Shown: positions 1 through 6,213 of the stretch, piece after piece
Layout of the letters: each line of letters starts with the position of its first letter
Numbering within the stretch: the first letter of the stretch is position 1
Assembly: GCA_027297085.1 (NCBI GenBank)
Contig: JAPUIL010000685.1
Location: 1 to 10,204, forward strand
From: Verrucomicrobiota bacterium
GTDB lineage: Bacteria; Verrucomicrobiota; Verrucomicrobiia; Opitutales; UBA2995
Length of the DNA stretch: 10,204 nucleotides
Reading direction: 5' to 3'
Notes under the pieces: generated by a model
What the model was told of the DNA's origin: nothing
What the model saw: only the letters and a program-made list of their open reading frames with translations
Databases searched by the model: none
Program-made: the position numbers and the translations under genes

Positions 1-581
1 TCGAGGCCGTCGTATAAACGAGTGTCGCCACTGTGGTAAATGGTCCAGGGTCCCCATTGGATCACAAAAGCCATGAAGTGGTGTTCGCCCTTGTCGTTGG
101 TATTCAGCTCGTCGTGCGCGGATGCCAGACCGTGAAAAGGAATGCCAGCAACTTCCAGAGACACGCCGTCGTTGAGCCCGATCGGCCAATCGGGTTCGCA
201 GCCCATACGTGTTGCCACGAACTCGCGGTTGGCTTCGGGGATGATGAATTGAATGTCCGGATTGGTTTCGAAAATAGCCGCCAATGTCTCTTGGTCGAAG
301 TGGTCGGTGTGGTTGTGGCTGGATGTGACAACATCGATGCCCGTGAGTCGCGACGGGTCTATGACCAACTCGGTTATTCTGGTGTGAGGCTTATCGGTGG
401 CGGCGTATTTACGAGTTAGGGAATCAGAAAGGTAAGGATCGAATAAAACCGTATTACCTGCACACATAACCAGAAATCCGCTTTGACCCAGCCACCATGT
501 ATGAAGCGTATCCGAGTTATCGCTACGTGAAGTCTCAATGTCTTGAAGAAGTGTGCCGTCTTTTTGAAAAGCCTCTTTCAT
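1..581 (-). CDS. MBL-fold metal-dependent hydrolase (UlaG/COG2220-like), 3' end beyond the window
   Basis: A metallo-beta-lactamase-fold hydrolase; 193 codons are visible and the reading frame is still open at the left edge, so the C-terminus is missing. The metal-binding signature HNHTDH lies at residues 89-94 (His89, His91, Asp93, His94). A further His is in SAHDE (His156), and a metal-bridging Asp is in HSGDT (Asp186). The N-terminal WWLGQSGFLV strand and the spacing of these motifs resemble the UlaG-like (L-ascorbate-6-phosphate lactonase) and YtnP/COG2220 hydrolases rather than beta-lactamases or glyoxalases. No signal peptide is seen, so it is probably cytoplasmic. The ATG at 581-579 overlaps the stop of the upstream MetE-like gene by one base (TAATG). 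No Shine-Dalgarno sequence stands out, so translation by coupling is likely. The substrate is unknown; a lactone, phosphodiester or sugar-phosphate ester is possible. The fold is certain, the role is not. Confidence 0.88.
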   Translation of the reverse strand, partial: MKEAFQKDGTLLQDIETSRSDNSDTLHTWWLGQSGFLVMCAGNTVLFDPYLSDSLTRKYAATDKPHTRITELVIDPSRLTGIDVVTSSHNHTDHFDQETLAAIFETNPDIQFIIPEANREFVATRMGCEPDWPIGLNDGVSLEVAGIPFHGLASAHDELNTNDKGEHHFMAFVIQWGPWTIYHSGDTRLYDGL

Positions 582-1624
582 TAAGCGTTGGGAAGACCGA
601 GTTCTTTGCGGACGATTTTTGCGCCAGCCACCATATTTTTCAGCTTCTGCCTCGCGGCCCAACGGGCGGTTTGAGAGAGGCCGCAATCGGGGGCAAAGAC
701 GAGACGATCGGCGGGTGCATGCTCGAGGCAGCGGCGGATGATGGCAGCGACATCCTCGGGGGTTTCGATGTAGTAACTCTTTACATCAATGATACCCACA
801 GCGGCATCCATCTTCTTGCTGATCTGCTCGATCAGATCGAGAAACACAAAATTGGTGGTGACCGTTTCGATGTGCATTTCGTCGACATGCATATCGAGAA
901 AGTCGGGAAACATATCGCGTGGGGTGCGTTTGCCGACAGCCCGGCCTTTATAGTTTCCAAAACAGAGGTGAGAGCAGATGCGGGTCTTGCCTACCGCGGG
1001 TTCCACAGTTCGATTGAACAAGTCTACAAATACGCTGGTGTCCGCCTTGTAGGCGTAGCAGCTCATGGAAGGTTCATCGACGCAAATCTCCTGGCATCCT
1101 GCTTCTATGAGGGCTTCAATCTCTTTACGGACTATGGGTAGGAGGGCTTCGGTGATCGCATAGCGGTTTGGATATTGGTCATTCGGTAGCAAGCGGCCGC
1201 TCAAAGTGAATGGGCCGGGTATACTGGCTTTCAAAGCCTGACCTTCCGGAGCCAATCGTTTCAGACGTTCAAATTCCTCCACTGCTCCAAGACCTTTGGG
1301 AGCAGTCAGCTCGCCCGAGATGGCATGTTTCCCACGTTGGTCGTGCGCAGGTGGACCAAAAATCCTGGGTGAGGCGCTCTCTAATTCTATTCCTTCCAGG
1401 TAACCATAGAATGAAAGATTGAAATCAAAACGGGTTTGTTCGCCGTCGGTGATCACATCGAGGCCTGCCGCTGTCTGATCGTGAATGGCGGCAATGACTG
1501 CATCTTCCTGCATTTCCTTGATGTCGTTTTCTCCGAATTGAGTCAGGTTCTGGGAGGAAAATTCAAGCCATCCCGGGAATGGATAACTGCCAATGACGGA
1601 TGTGCGAAGCGGTGTGTCTTGCAT
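581..1624 (-). CDS. Single-domain MetE-like (cobalamin-independent methionine synthase C-terminal domain) methyltransferase
   Basis: A 347-residue protein matching only the C-terminal catalytic barrel of cobalamin-independent methionine synthase (URO-D/CMST superfamily); full-length MetE is about 750 residues. The Zn/thiol site is intact: His219 and Cys221 (SHLCFGN), Glu253 (DEMHIET) and Cys314 (APDCGLS). These correspond to the HxC...E...C ligands of MetE. Other family marks are ITDGEQTR (59-66), IPGPFTLSG (135-143) and VDEPS (182-186). It should transfer a methyl or alkyl group to or from a thiol, such as homocysteine or another thiol cofactor. The N-terminal domain of MetE, which helps bind folate, is absent. 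It could therefore be a core-MetE methionine synthase using an alternative methyl donor, or a thiol-alkyl transferase of the epoxyalkane:CoM transferase type. The ATG at 1624 is the only good start near the conserved RTSVIGSYP. It is the first gene of a two-gene unit with the MBL hydrolase and is divergent from the SDR gene. Confidence 0.88.
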   Translation of the reverse strand: MQDTPLRTSVIGSYPFPGWLEFSSQNLTQFGENDIKEMQEDAVIAAIHDQTAAGLDVITDGEQTRFDFNLSFYGYLEGIELESASPRIFGPPAHDQRGKHAISGELTAPKGLGAVEEFERLKRLAPEGQALKASIPGPFTLSGRLLPNDQYPNRYAITEALLPIVRKEIEALIEAGCQEICVDEPSMSCYAYKADTSVFVDLFNRTVEPAVGKTRICSHLCFGNYKGRAVGKRTPRDMFPDFLDMHVDEMHIETVTTNFVFLDLIEQISKKMDAAVGIIDVKSYYIETPEDVAAIIRRCLEHAPADRLVFAPDCGLSQTARWAARQKLKNMVAGAKIVRKELGLPNA

Positions 1625-2079
1625 GGGTGTGGTCTGCGTTAAGTTTCTTCTCGGTTCGGTAGAAACCCCTATGATTTTTATCAGGCTTGATGAGGCAAGG
1701 TATAATAGAGCGGTTCTGATCGAAAGTGATATGGTAATTAATAGGGATGAAGGGAGAAGGCGGAAGGCCGAATTTTGAAGGAAAGTCGGTGGACAAAAGG
1801 ACGACTACTGGACGAAGGGAAACCTCAGCGTAGCGAAGCAATATACGAGTGTAACGCACCAACATAACATACCGAGCCGGCTTCGCGGAACCGGAACAAA
1901 GGGGAGTTAAAAGTGAGAAGGCAATTTGCATTATCATAAGCTTGATCCTGATCCTAATCTCCCAAAGCAAATTCAACCCCTTTCGTCCCACCTGCTTAAT
2001 CCTGGATTATAGCTAAGCCACGTCTATTTTCAGGCTTTAACCTTTCACCTTTTCGAATTAATCCGATAGAAGTATCATC
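1625..2079. other. Divergent intergenic spacer (455 bases), no convincing gene
   Basis: This stretch separates the minus-strand MetE-like gene from the plus-strand SDR gene and should hold promoters for both. I see no conserved protein in any frame; the open frames crossing it have no domain-like composition. Notable content: a TATAAT hexamer at 1701-1706 on the plus strand, without a well-placed -35; a GC-rich patch at about 1871-1894 with an imperfect CCGG...CCGG palindrome around a CGCG centre; a tandem GATCCT GATCCT at about 1943-1958; and a perfect 13-base palindrome, TAATCC-T-GGATTA, at 1997-2009, about 70 bases before the SDR start. The last could be an operator, but nothing ties it to a regulator. 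Confidence 0.6.
1997..2009. promoter_or_regulatory. 13-base perfect palindrome upstream of the SDR gene (possible operator)
   Basis: TAATCC and GGATTA form a perfect inverted repeat around a single T, ending about 70 bases before the SDR ATG. The position and dyad symmetry suit binding of a dimeric regulator. No regulator gene is in the window and no second copy was noticed, so this is only a candidate. Confidence 0.25.
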
Positions 2080-2862
2080 ATGAATATTTCTAGTTTAAAT
2101 GAATTTACAGATTTTAAGGGTCGTTCTGTAATTGTTACAGGAGCATCAGGTGGGATTGGAGCAGGTATCGCCAAACGTTTTGCGGAAGCAGGTGCCCAGG
2201 TCTTTATACATTTTCGTTCCGATGAAGCAGGAGCAGCTGCTCTAGTGCACGAGATAAATGATGCGGGGGGGCAGGCAAAAAAAGTCTACGCGGATGTAAG
2301 CAATAAGATGGACGTAGAGGCGATGTTTGCGCAGATAAGTCGCGAAGCAGAGTCCCTAGACGTGCTGATAAACAATGCCGGGAACTATCCACAGAACAGT
2401 ATTATTGATATGGAGGAGGAGGATTGGGATTCAGTCATAAATTCAAATTTACGCTCTACTTTTTTATGCACCCAAACGGTAACGAAATACATGTCGAAGA
2501 ATAAGGGTGGTTCGATCGTAAATATTGCTTCTATAGAAGGCCAAAGCCCCACCCCTCTACATAGCCATTACTGCGCGGCCAAAAGCGGTGTTATCATGTT
2601 TACCCGGACATCGGCGAATGAACTGGCGCAAAATAATATCCGTTGTAATGTCATTCTTCCGGGATTGATCTGGGCTGAAGGCATTGAAGAAAATTGGCCG
2701 GAAGGTGTCGAGGGATGGAAGAAGGCAGCGCCACTCACCCGCCTAGGCCAGGCCAAAGATGTTGCCAACGCTTGCTTGTTTCTAAGTTCCGACGCAGCCA
2801 GCTGGATAACCGGCGCAGAGTTGAGGGTCGACGGAGGAGTTATGTCCAACAAAATATTCTGA
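2080..2862 (+). CDS. SDR-family NAD(P)-dependent oxidoreductase
   Basis: A classical short-chain dehydrogenase/reductase of 260 residues, the normal length for the family. The nucleotide-binding TGASGGIG is at residues 20-27, the adenine-side Asp at 72 (YADVS), and NNAG at 98-101. The catalytic residues are Asn123 (INSNLRS), Ser151 (NIASIEG), Tyr164 and Lys168 (YCAAK). The PG motif follows (194-195), then the C-terminal RVDGG (249-253). The stretch after beta-2 reads FIHFRSDE; an Arg there (46) rather than an acidic residue favours NADP(H). It lacks a signal peptide and should be a soluble tetrameric cytoplasmic enzyme reducing a ketone or oxidising an alcohol. It resembles glucose 1-dehydrogenase and 3-oxoacyl-ACP reductase-type members, but the substrate cannot be read from sequence. 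The lipoprotein gene 133 bases downstream has the same orientation and may be co-transcribed, so a sugar or sugar-acid substrate is a reasonable guess. Confidence 0.93.
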   Translation: MNISSLNEFTDFKGRSVIVTGASGGIGAGIAKRFAEAGAQVFIHFRSDEAGAAALVHEINDAGGQAKKVYADVSNKMDVEAMFAQISREAESLDVLINNAGNYPQNSIIDMEEEDWDSVINSNLRSTFLCTQTVTKYMSKNKGGSIVNIASIEGQSPTPLHSHYCAAKSGVIMFTRTSANELAQNNIRCNVILPGLIWAEGIEENWPEGVEGWKKAAPLTRLGQAKDVANACLFLSSDAASWITGAELRVDGGVMSNKIF

Positions 2863-2995
2863 GTTTTACAAACTTTAGCACAGAATTGTAAGGTCGTTTT
2901 AATTTCGGAAAGAGGACATGTTAGGATTTAGGGTTTAACCTCTGCTATGGGTTTGAAGCCTTACCATTTTCTTTCATGAAAAAAGAAGAGAGCTG
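2863..2995. other. Spacer between the SDR and GHL10-type genes
   Basis: A 133-base AT-rich gap. No terminator-like hairpin followed by a T-run is seen. Just before the downstream ATG a purine-rich AAAAAAGAAGAGAGC run (about 2979-2993) can serve as a ribosome binding site. It is the most SD-like start context among the genes of this window. Confidence 0.5.
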
Positions 2996-4480
2996 ATGAA
3001 GAAAAAAATAAACTGCACAAAACTTAGGCGGAACCTCTATTCAATAGGAATCTTCAGTCTTGTACTTAGCTTTTTCTGCGGTTGTGGGGTCTCTAAAAAA
3101 GAGAATCCTCCTGCGGTAGAGGTAGAACCGGAGCTGCGAGCCGTGTGGGTTTCCGTGTTGGGGCCAGGATTGAAATCACCACAAGAAATCCGGCAATTGG
3201 TGGACGCCGTTAGACGGGCAAACTTGAATACAATCGTAGCCCAAGTGCATCGGGAAGGCGCGGCTATGTTTCATTCCACTTTGGAACCGCGTCACGCTTC
3301 TATTTTGGAACGTCCTGATTTCGATCCGTTGGCTACCTTACTCAAGGACGCGCGTGACACATCAGGAGGAAAAGCTCTATTGGCAGTTCACGCCTGGTTT
3401 AATACCTTTAAGATCGGCGAGCAAAAAGATTACCTGGATTCAACCCCCAGGCCGATCGCGATCGCTCATCCGGATTGGTATACCCGGGACAGGGAAGGCG
3501 AGATTCAATACGAGCTCGATCCGAGTGTCCCCGCGGTGCAAGACCATATGATCGCGGTGATTGAGGAATGTTTAAGGAATTACGATGTGGATGGAATAAA
3601 CTTGGATTTCGTCCGGTATTTTGGAGTGGATCGAGGGTATCATCCGTTGGCATTGAAGCGATTTTACCAAAATACCGGTACTATCGGTAGACCCGCGGTC
3701 GATGACGAAGTTTGGAGCGATTTTCGCAGGAACCAGGTATCCGATTTTGTGAAACGTTGCGCCATTTCCGTATGGACCTATCGCCCAAACGCTATTTTCA
3801 GTACCGATGCCACAGGTTGGGGTCCGGCGCCAATAAAACACTTTTCCGAAACTCGCCCCTATGGAGAAGTTTTTCAGGATTGGAGCGGTTGGTCGGAGCG
3901 AGGTTGGCTCGATCTGGTGCTGCGAATGGGTTATAAGCGAGAATGGGTAGGGGTCCAAGCGAAAGATTTCCGTGATTGGGCTGATTATACCAACGAGCTG
4001 ATCGGTAAAAGTGATGGACGCATGGTAACCGTCGGTATTGGAGGGCACTTTAATCCTATGAAAAATATGCTGACCCAATACCAAGAAGCGCAAACGCGGG
4101 GCTTGGGTACTTGTCTTTTCAGTTACGACCGGCCTACTCAGGAAGCCTCCGACTCTGATAGCGAAGTAAGAGGTTTCCGCTCCCCGGTTTGGGACGCTAT
4201 CGGAAAAGAAATTTACCCAAACCAAGTGCCCCCTCCATTGCCGCACTGGCGTATCCAACGATCTTTCATCGCTGGTTTCTTAAAGGACGAATCCGGAAAA
4301 CCTATTGCTGGTGGCAAGGTCGCCTTGGCTGGTACAAACTATAACGTAAAAAGCGATGGAGCAGGATTTTTCGCCTTCTACGCGCTTCCACCGGGAAGCT
4401 ACCAACTAAGCGCTTTCGGAGACACGATCGACGGAAAAAAAGTTAACGCTCTTGCTGGGGAAGTAACATGGGTCAAATGA
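2996..4480 (+). CDS. Lipoprotein with GHL10-type (DUF187-like) glycoside-hydrolase-like barrel and C-terminal carboxypeptidase-regulatory-like domain
   Basis: A 494-residue envelope protein. A basic N-terminus (MKKKINCTKLRR) and a hydrophobic stretch (14-27) lead to FCGC, with Cys30 after Gly29 as the likely lipidated cysteine. The lipobox is imperfect, with Phe at -3. Residues about 45-405 match the glycosyl-hydrolase-like 10 family: ELRAVWVSV opening strand (46-54), HAWFN (132-136), VDGINLDFVRY (198-208) with likely active-site acid Asp204, and LDLVLRMGYK (305-314), equivalent to the family's late MxY strand. Residues about 424-494 form a separate beta-sandwich typical of carboxypeptidase-regulatory-like domains (AGFLKDESGKPIAGGKVAL, then FFAFYALPPGSYQL). 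Family members are thought to cleave glycans, but few have been characterised. It follows the SDR gene on the same strand and converges on the sulfatase gene. The family is clear; the substrate is unknown. Confidence 0.85.
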   Translation: MKKKINCTKLRRNLYSIGIFSLVLSFFCGCGVSKKENPPAVEVEPELRAVWVSVLGPGLKSPQEIRQLVDAVRRANLNTIVAQVHREGAAMFHSTLEPRHASILERPDFDPLATLLKDARDTSGGKALLAVHAWFNTFKIGEQKDYLDSTPRPIAIAHPDWYTRDREGEIQYELDPSVPAVQDHMIAVIEECLRNYDVDGINLDFVRYFGVDRGYHPLALKRFYQNTGTIGRPAVDDEVWSDFRRNQVSDFVKRCAISVWTYRPNAIFSTDATGWGPAPIKHFSETRPYGEVFQDWSGWSERGWLDLVLRMGYKREWVGVQAKDFRDWADYTNELIGKSDGRMVTVGIGGHFNPMKNMLTQYQEAQTRGLGTCLFSYDRPTQEASDSDSEVRGFRSPVWDAIGKEIYPNQVPPPLPHWRIQRSFIAGFLKDESGKPIAGGKVALAGTNYNVKSDGAGFFAFYALPPGSYQLSAFGDTIDGKKVNALAGEVTWVK

Positions 4481-4502
4481 AGTTAAGTTATGATCCGGAG
4501 AT

Positions 4503-4534
4503 ATAAGCCACGACTTCACAAAAAGTGGCCTTAT
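4503..4534. terminator. Imperfect stem-loop between convergent genes, possible weak terminator
   Basis: ATAAGCCAC (4503-4511) can pair with GTGGCCTTAT (4525-4534) with one bulged C, leaving a 13-base A-rich loop. It lies 22 bases after the lipoprotein stop and about 110 bases beyond the stop of the opposing sulfatase gene. That position suits a terminator for convergent transcripts. No U-tract follows on either strand, so an intrinsic terminator is not well supported. Confidence 0.3.
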
Positions 4535-4642
4535 CGTAGAGCCCTTGTCATATTGATGTGGCTCTGCTCGAAAAATCGCTAAAGCTTGTATGTCGTCGCA
4601 AGCTCCTCGGTACTCAATTTATTGAATCAATAGGGTGAACTT

Positions 4643-6187
4643 TCAATACCATTCATTTTTGTACACAATCCTTTCCATCGGCAAAAAATCAATCTTTCGA
4701 ATTGTATCGTCGTTTAGTAACTTATAACCGGCTGGAACCTTATTTGTCCATTTCAGATCAGGTACTTTATCTAATAGATATTTCCTGTGCTCTACAATTA
4801 CGGTTTTAATATCTGACTTATAGGCTATATTGTTCCACTCATGTTTATCAGTTTCTAAGTCGTACAATTCCTCTAGTCCAATGAATGGATAATAGATGTA
4901 TCTATACCTACTACTACGGACTGCATATGCATTGTCTTCTCTAAATTGATAGGCCATAACAACAGGGTCATGAGTGAATTTCTGGTCTTTAAGCAAAGGC
5001 ACTAAACTTACACCGTCACAATGCTTAGGCGGTGTTTCGCCAATAAGTTCCGCCAAAGTAGGGTAGATATCCAGCAAACTTACCGTTGCATCCGTTTTTG
5101 TGCCGGCGTTTGTAATACCCGGGGCTACTATAAATAATGGTACACGCGTAGATCGTTCCCAAAGAGTAAACTTTTCCCAGTTTTCCTTTTCGCCCATATG
5201 CATTCCGTGATCCGACCATAATACTATGATGGTATTATCTTTGAATCTGGACTCTGCTAAACCATCTAGTAGACGACCAAGCATGGCATCTGTAAATGAA
5301 ACTGATGCTAGATACGATTGAATTACTTTTTTTTCCTGATTATTTTGCAGTATAAATTTATGTAATTGCCTTCTTCCATGGTCAAAAGCATCTTCTACAT
5401 CATTCTTTTTTGATTCAACGCTTGGAATTGAATCTAGAGGAAATTTATCAAAATACTTTTGTGGTACCTCCCAGGGGTCGTGGGGCTTGGTTAGGCCAAC
5501 AGCCAGGAACAAGGGCTTATCATGGTCACGAGATAATTCATGGATTGCCCAATCAACGATATGATAATCTGCCATTTTATCGTCATCTACCGGAATGGGT
5601 CCCCAGGTGAAATAAGCTGAAGGTATTTCTCCAATTGTATTTTGTGGATATATAACATCTTCAGGAGCTCGTACCTGGAATGGAATGGGGATGTGGGCAC
5701 TAGGAAACCAAAAATCCCAACTTTCCGGTTCACCTTGATTAATTATTGTTCTAGGAGGGGCAAGCGTGTGGTATATTTTTCCTCCCGCTAGTGTTTTGTA
5801 TCCCTTTTCTCTAAAAAATTGTTCGATGGTTTGAACATTACTTAGTACCGAATTCTGGCGCCATACTGGACCATCTCCTGCTATATTTTTCATTATTCCG
5901 GAGGTTGCAGGATGAACACCGGTCATAACAGAAATCCTAGAAGGGGAACAGGCGGGAGATGCGCAATGAGCATTAGTAAACGTCTTCGACATTTTTGCGA
6001 AACGAACAAAATTGGGTGTCATGGAAGCAGGAAGCCCCTCTAGAGGCTCGATCCAATCATTCAAGTCATCTATTGCTATAAATAATACGTTTGGTTTGTC
6101 CTTGTTAGTCGGTTTTTGCTTTTGGGCGCATGCTGCCCAAGACAATAAACCTAAAAATAATAGTCCGGTGATTATTGTTGATTTCAT
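4643..6187 (-). CDS. Secreted S1-family sulfatase, iduronate-2-sulfatase-like
   Basis: A 514-residue sulfatase. The formylglycine motif is CSPSR at 80-84 (Cys80 to be oxidised), followed by ISVMTG. Ca-binding and active-site residues include Asp40-Asp41 (AIDDLNDW), Lys137 and His140 (GGKIYH), Lys234-His236 (LTKPHDPW), Asp326-His327 (WSDHGMHMGEK) and Lys339 before the LWERSTRVPLF strand. The DDLNDW, TKPHDPW and HMGEK motifs place it near iduronate-2-sulfatase/S1_7-like enzymes, which remove sulfate esters from sugars. The N-terminal segment 1-21 is a signal peptide ending ACA-Q; Cys20 gives a poor lipobox alternative. It is the second gene after DUF3604, with a 26-base gap and no evident SD. 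DNA here is AT-rich compared with the second sulfatase. A maturation enzyme (FGE or anSME) must lie elsewhere. The exact substrate is not determinable. Confidence 0.93.
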   Translation of the reverse strand: MKSTIITGLLFLGLLSWAACAQKQKPTNKDKPNVLFIAIDDLNDWIEPLEGLPASMTPNFVRFAKMSKTFTNAHCASPACSPSRISVMTGVHPATSGIMKNIAGDGPVWRQNSVLSNVQTIEQFFREKGYKTLAGGKIYHTLAPPRTIINQGEPESWDFWFPSAHIPIPFQVRAPEDVIYPQNTIGEIPSAYFTWGPIPVDDDKMADYHIVDWAIHELSRDHDKPLFLAVGLTKPHDPWEVPQKYFDKFPLDSIPSVESKKNDVEDAFDHGRRQLHKFILQNNQEKKVIQSYLASVSFTDAMLGRLLDGLAESRFKDNTIIVLWSDHGMHMGEKENWEKFTLWERSTRVPLFIVAPGITNAGTKTDATVSLLDIYPTLAELIGETPPKHCDGVSLVPLLKDQKFTHDPVVMAYQFREDNAYAVRSSRYRYIYYPFIGLEELYDLETDKHEWNNIAYKSDIKTVIVEHRKYLLDKVPDLKWTNKVPAGYKLLNDDTIRKIDFLPMERIVYKNEWY

Positions 6188-6213
6188 AGCAACCGTATTG
6201 AAATGCGTTTAAC

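Noticed and set aside
497..1141. Long plus-strand open frame (214 codons) opposite the MetE-like gene
   Set aside because: It is antisense to a gene with conserved catalytic motifs throughout and shows no domain pattern of its own; GC-rich antisense frames often stay open by chance.
1701..1706. TATAAT hexamer on the plus strand as a promoter
   Set aside because: No -35 element at suitable spacing and it lies about 375 bases before the SDR start; TATAAT-like hexamers are common in AT-rich spacers.
1563..1991. Minus-strand open frame (142 codons) overlapping the MetE-like start and the spacer
   Set aside because: Composition is not protein-like, it crosses repeat-like patches, and it overlaps the well-supported MetE-like N-terminus in another frame.
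2976..2996. Six-codon mini-frame (ATG AAA AAA GAA GAG AGC TGA) ending in a TGATG overlap with the lipoprotein start
   Set aside because: It could be a leader peptide, but its codons coincide with the purine-rich ribosome binding region and it has no SD of its own; chance is the simpler view.
3572..4258. Minus-strand open frame (228 codons) inside the GHL10-type gene
   Set aside because: Antisense shadow of a gene with recognised domains; no motifs.
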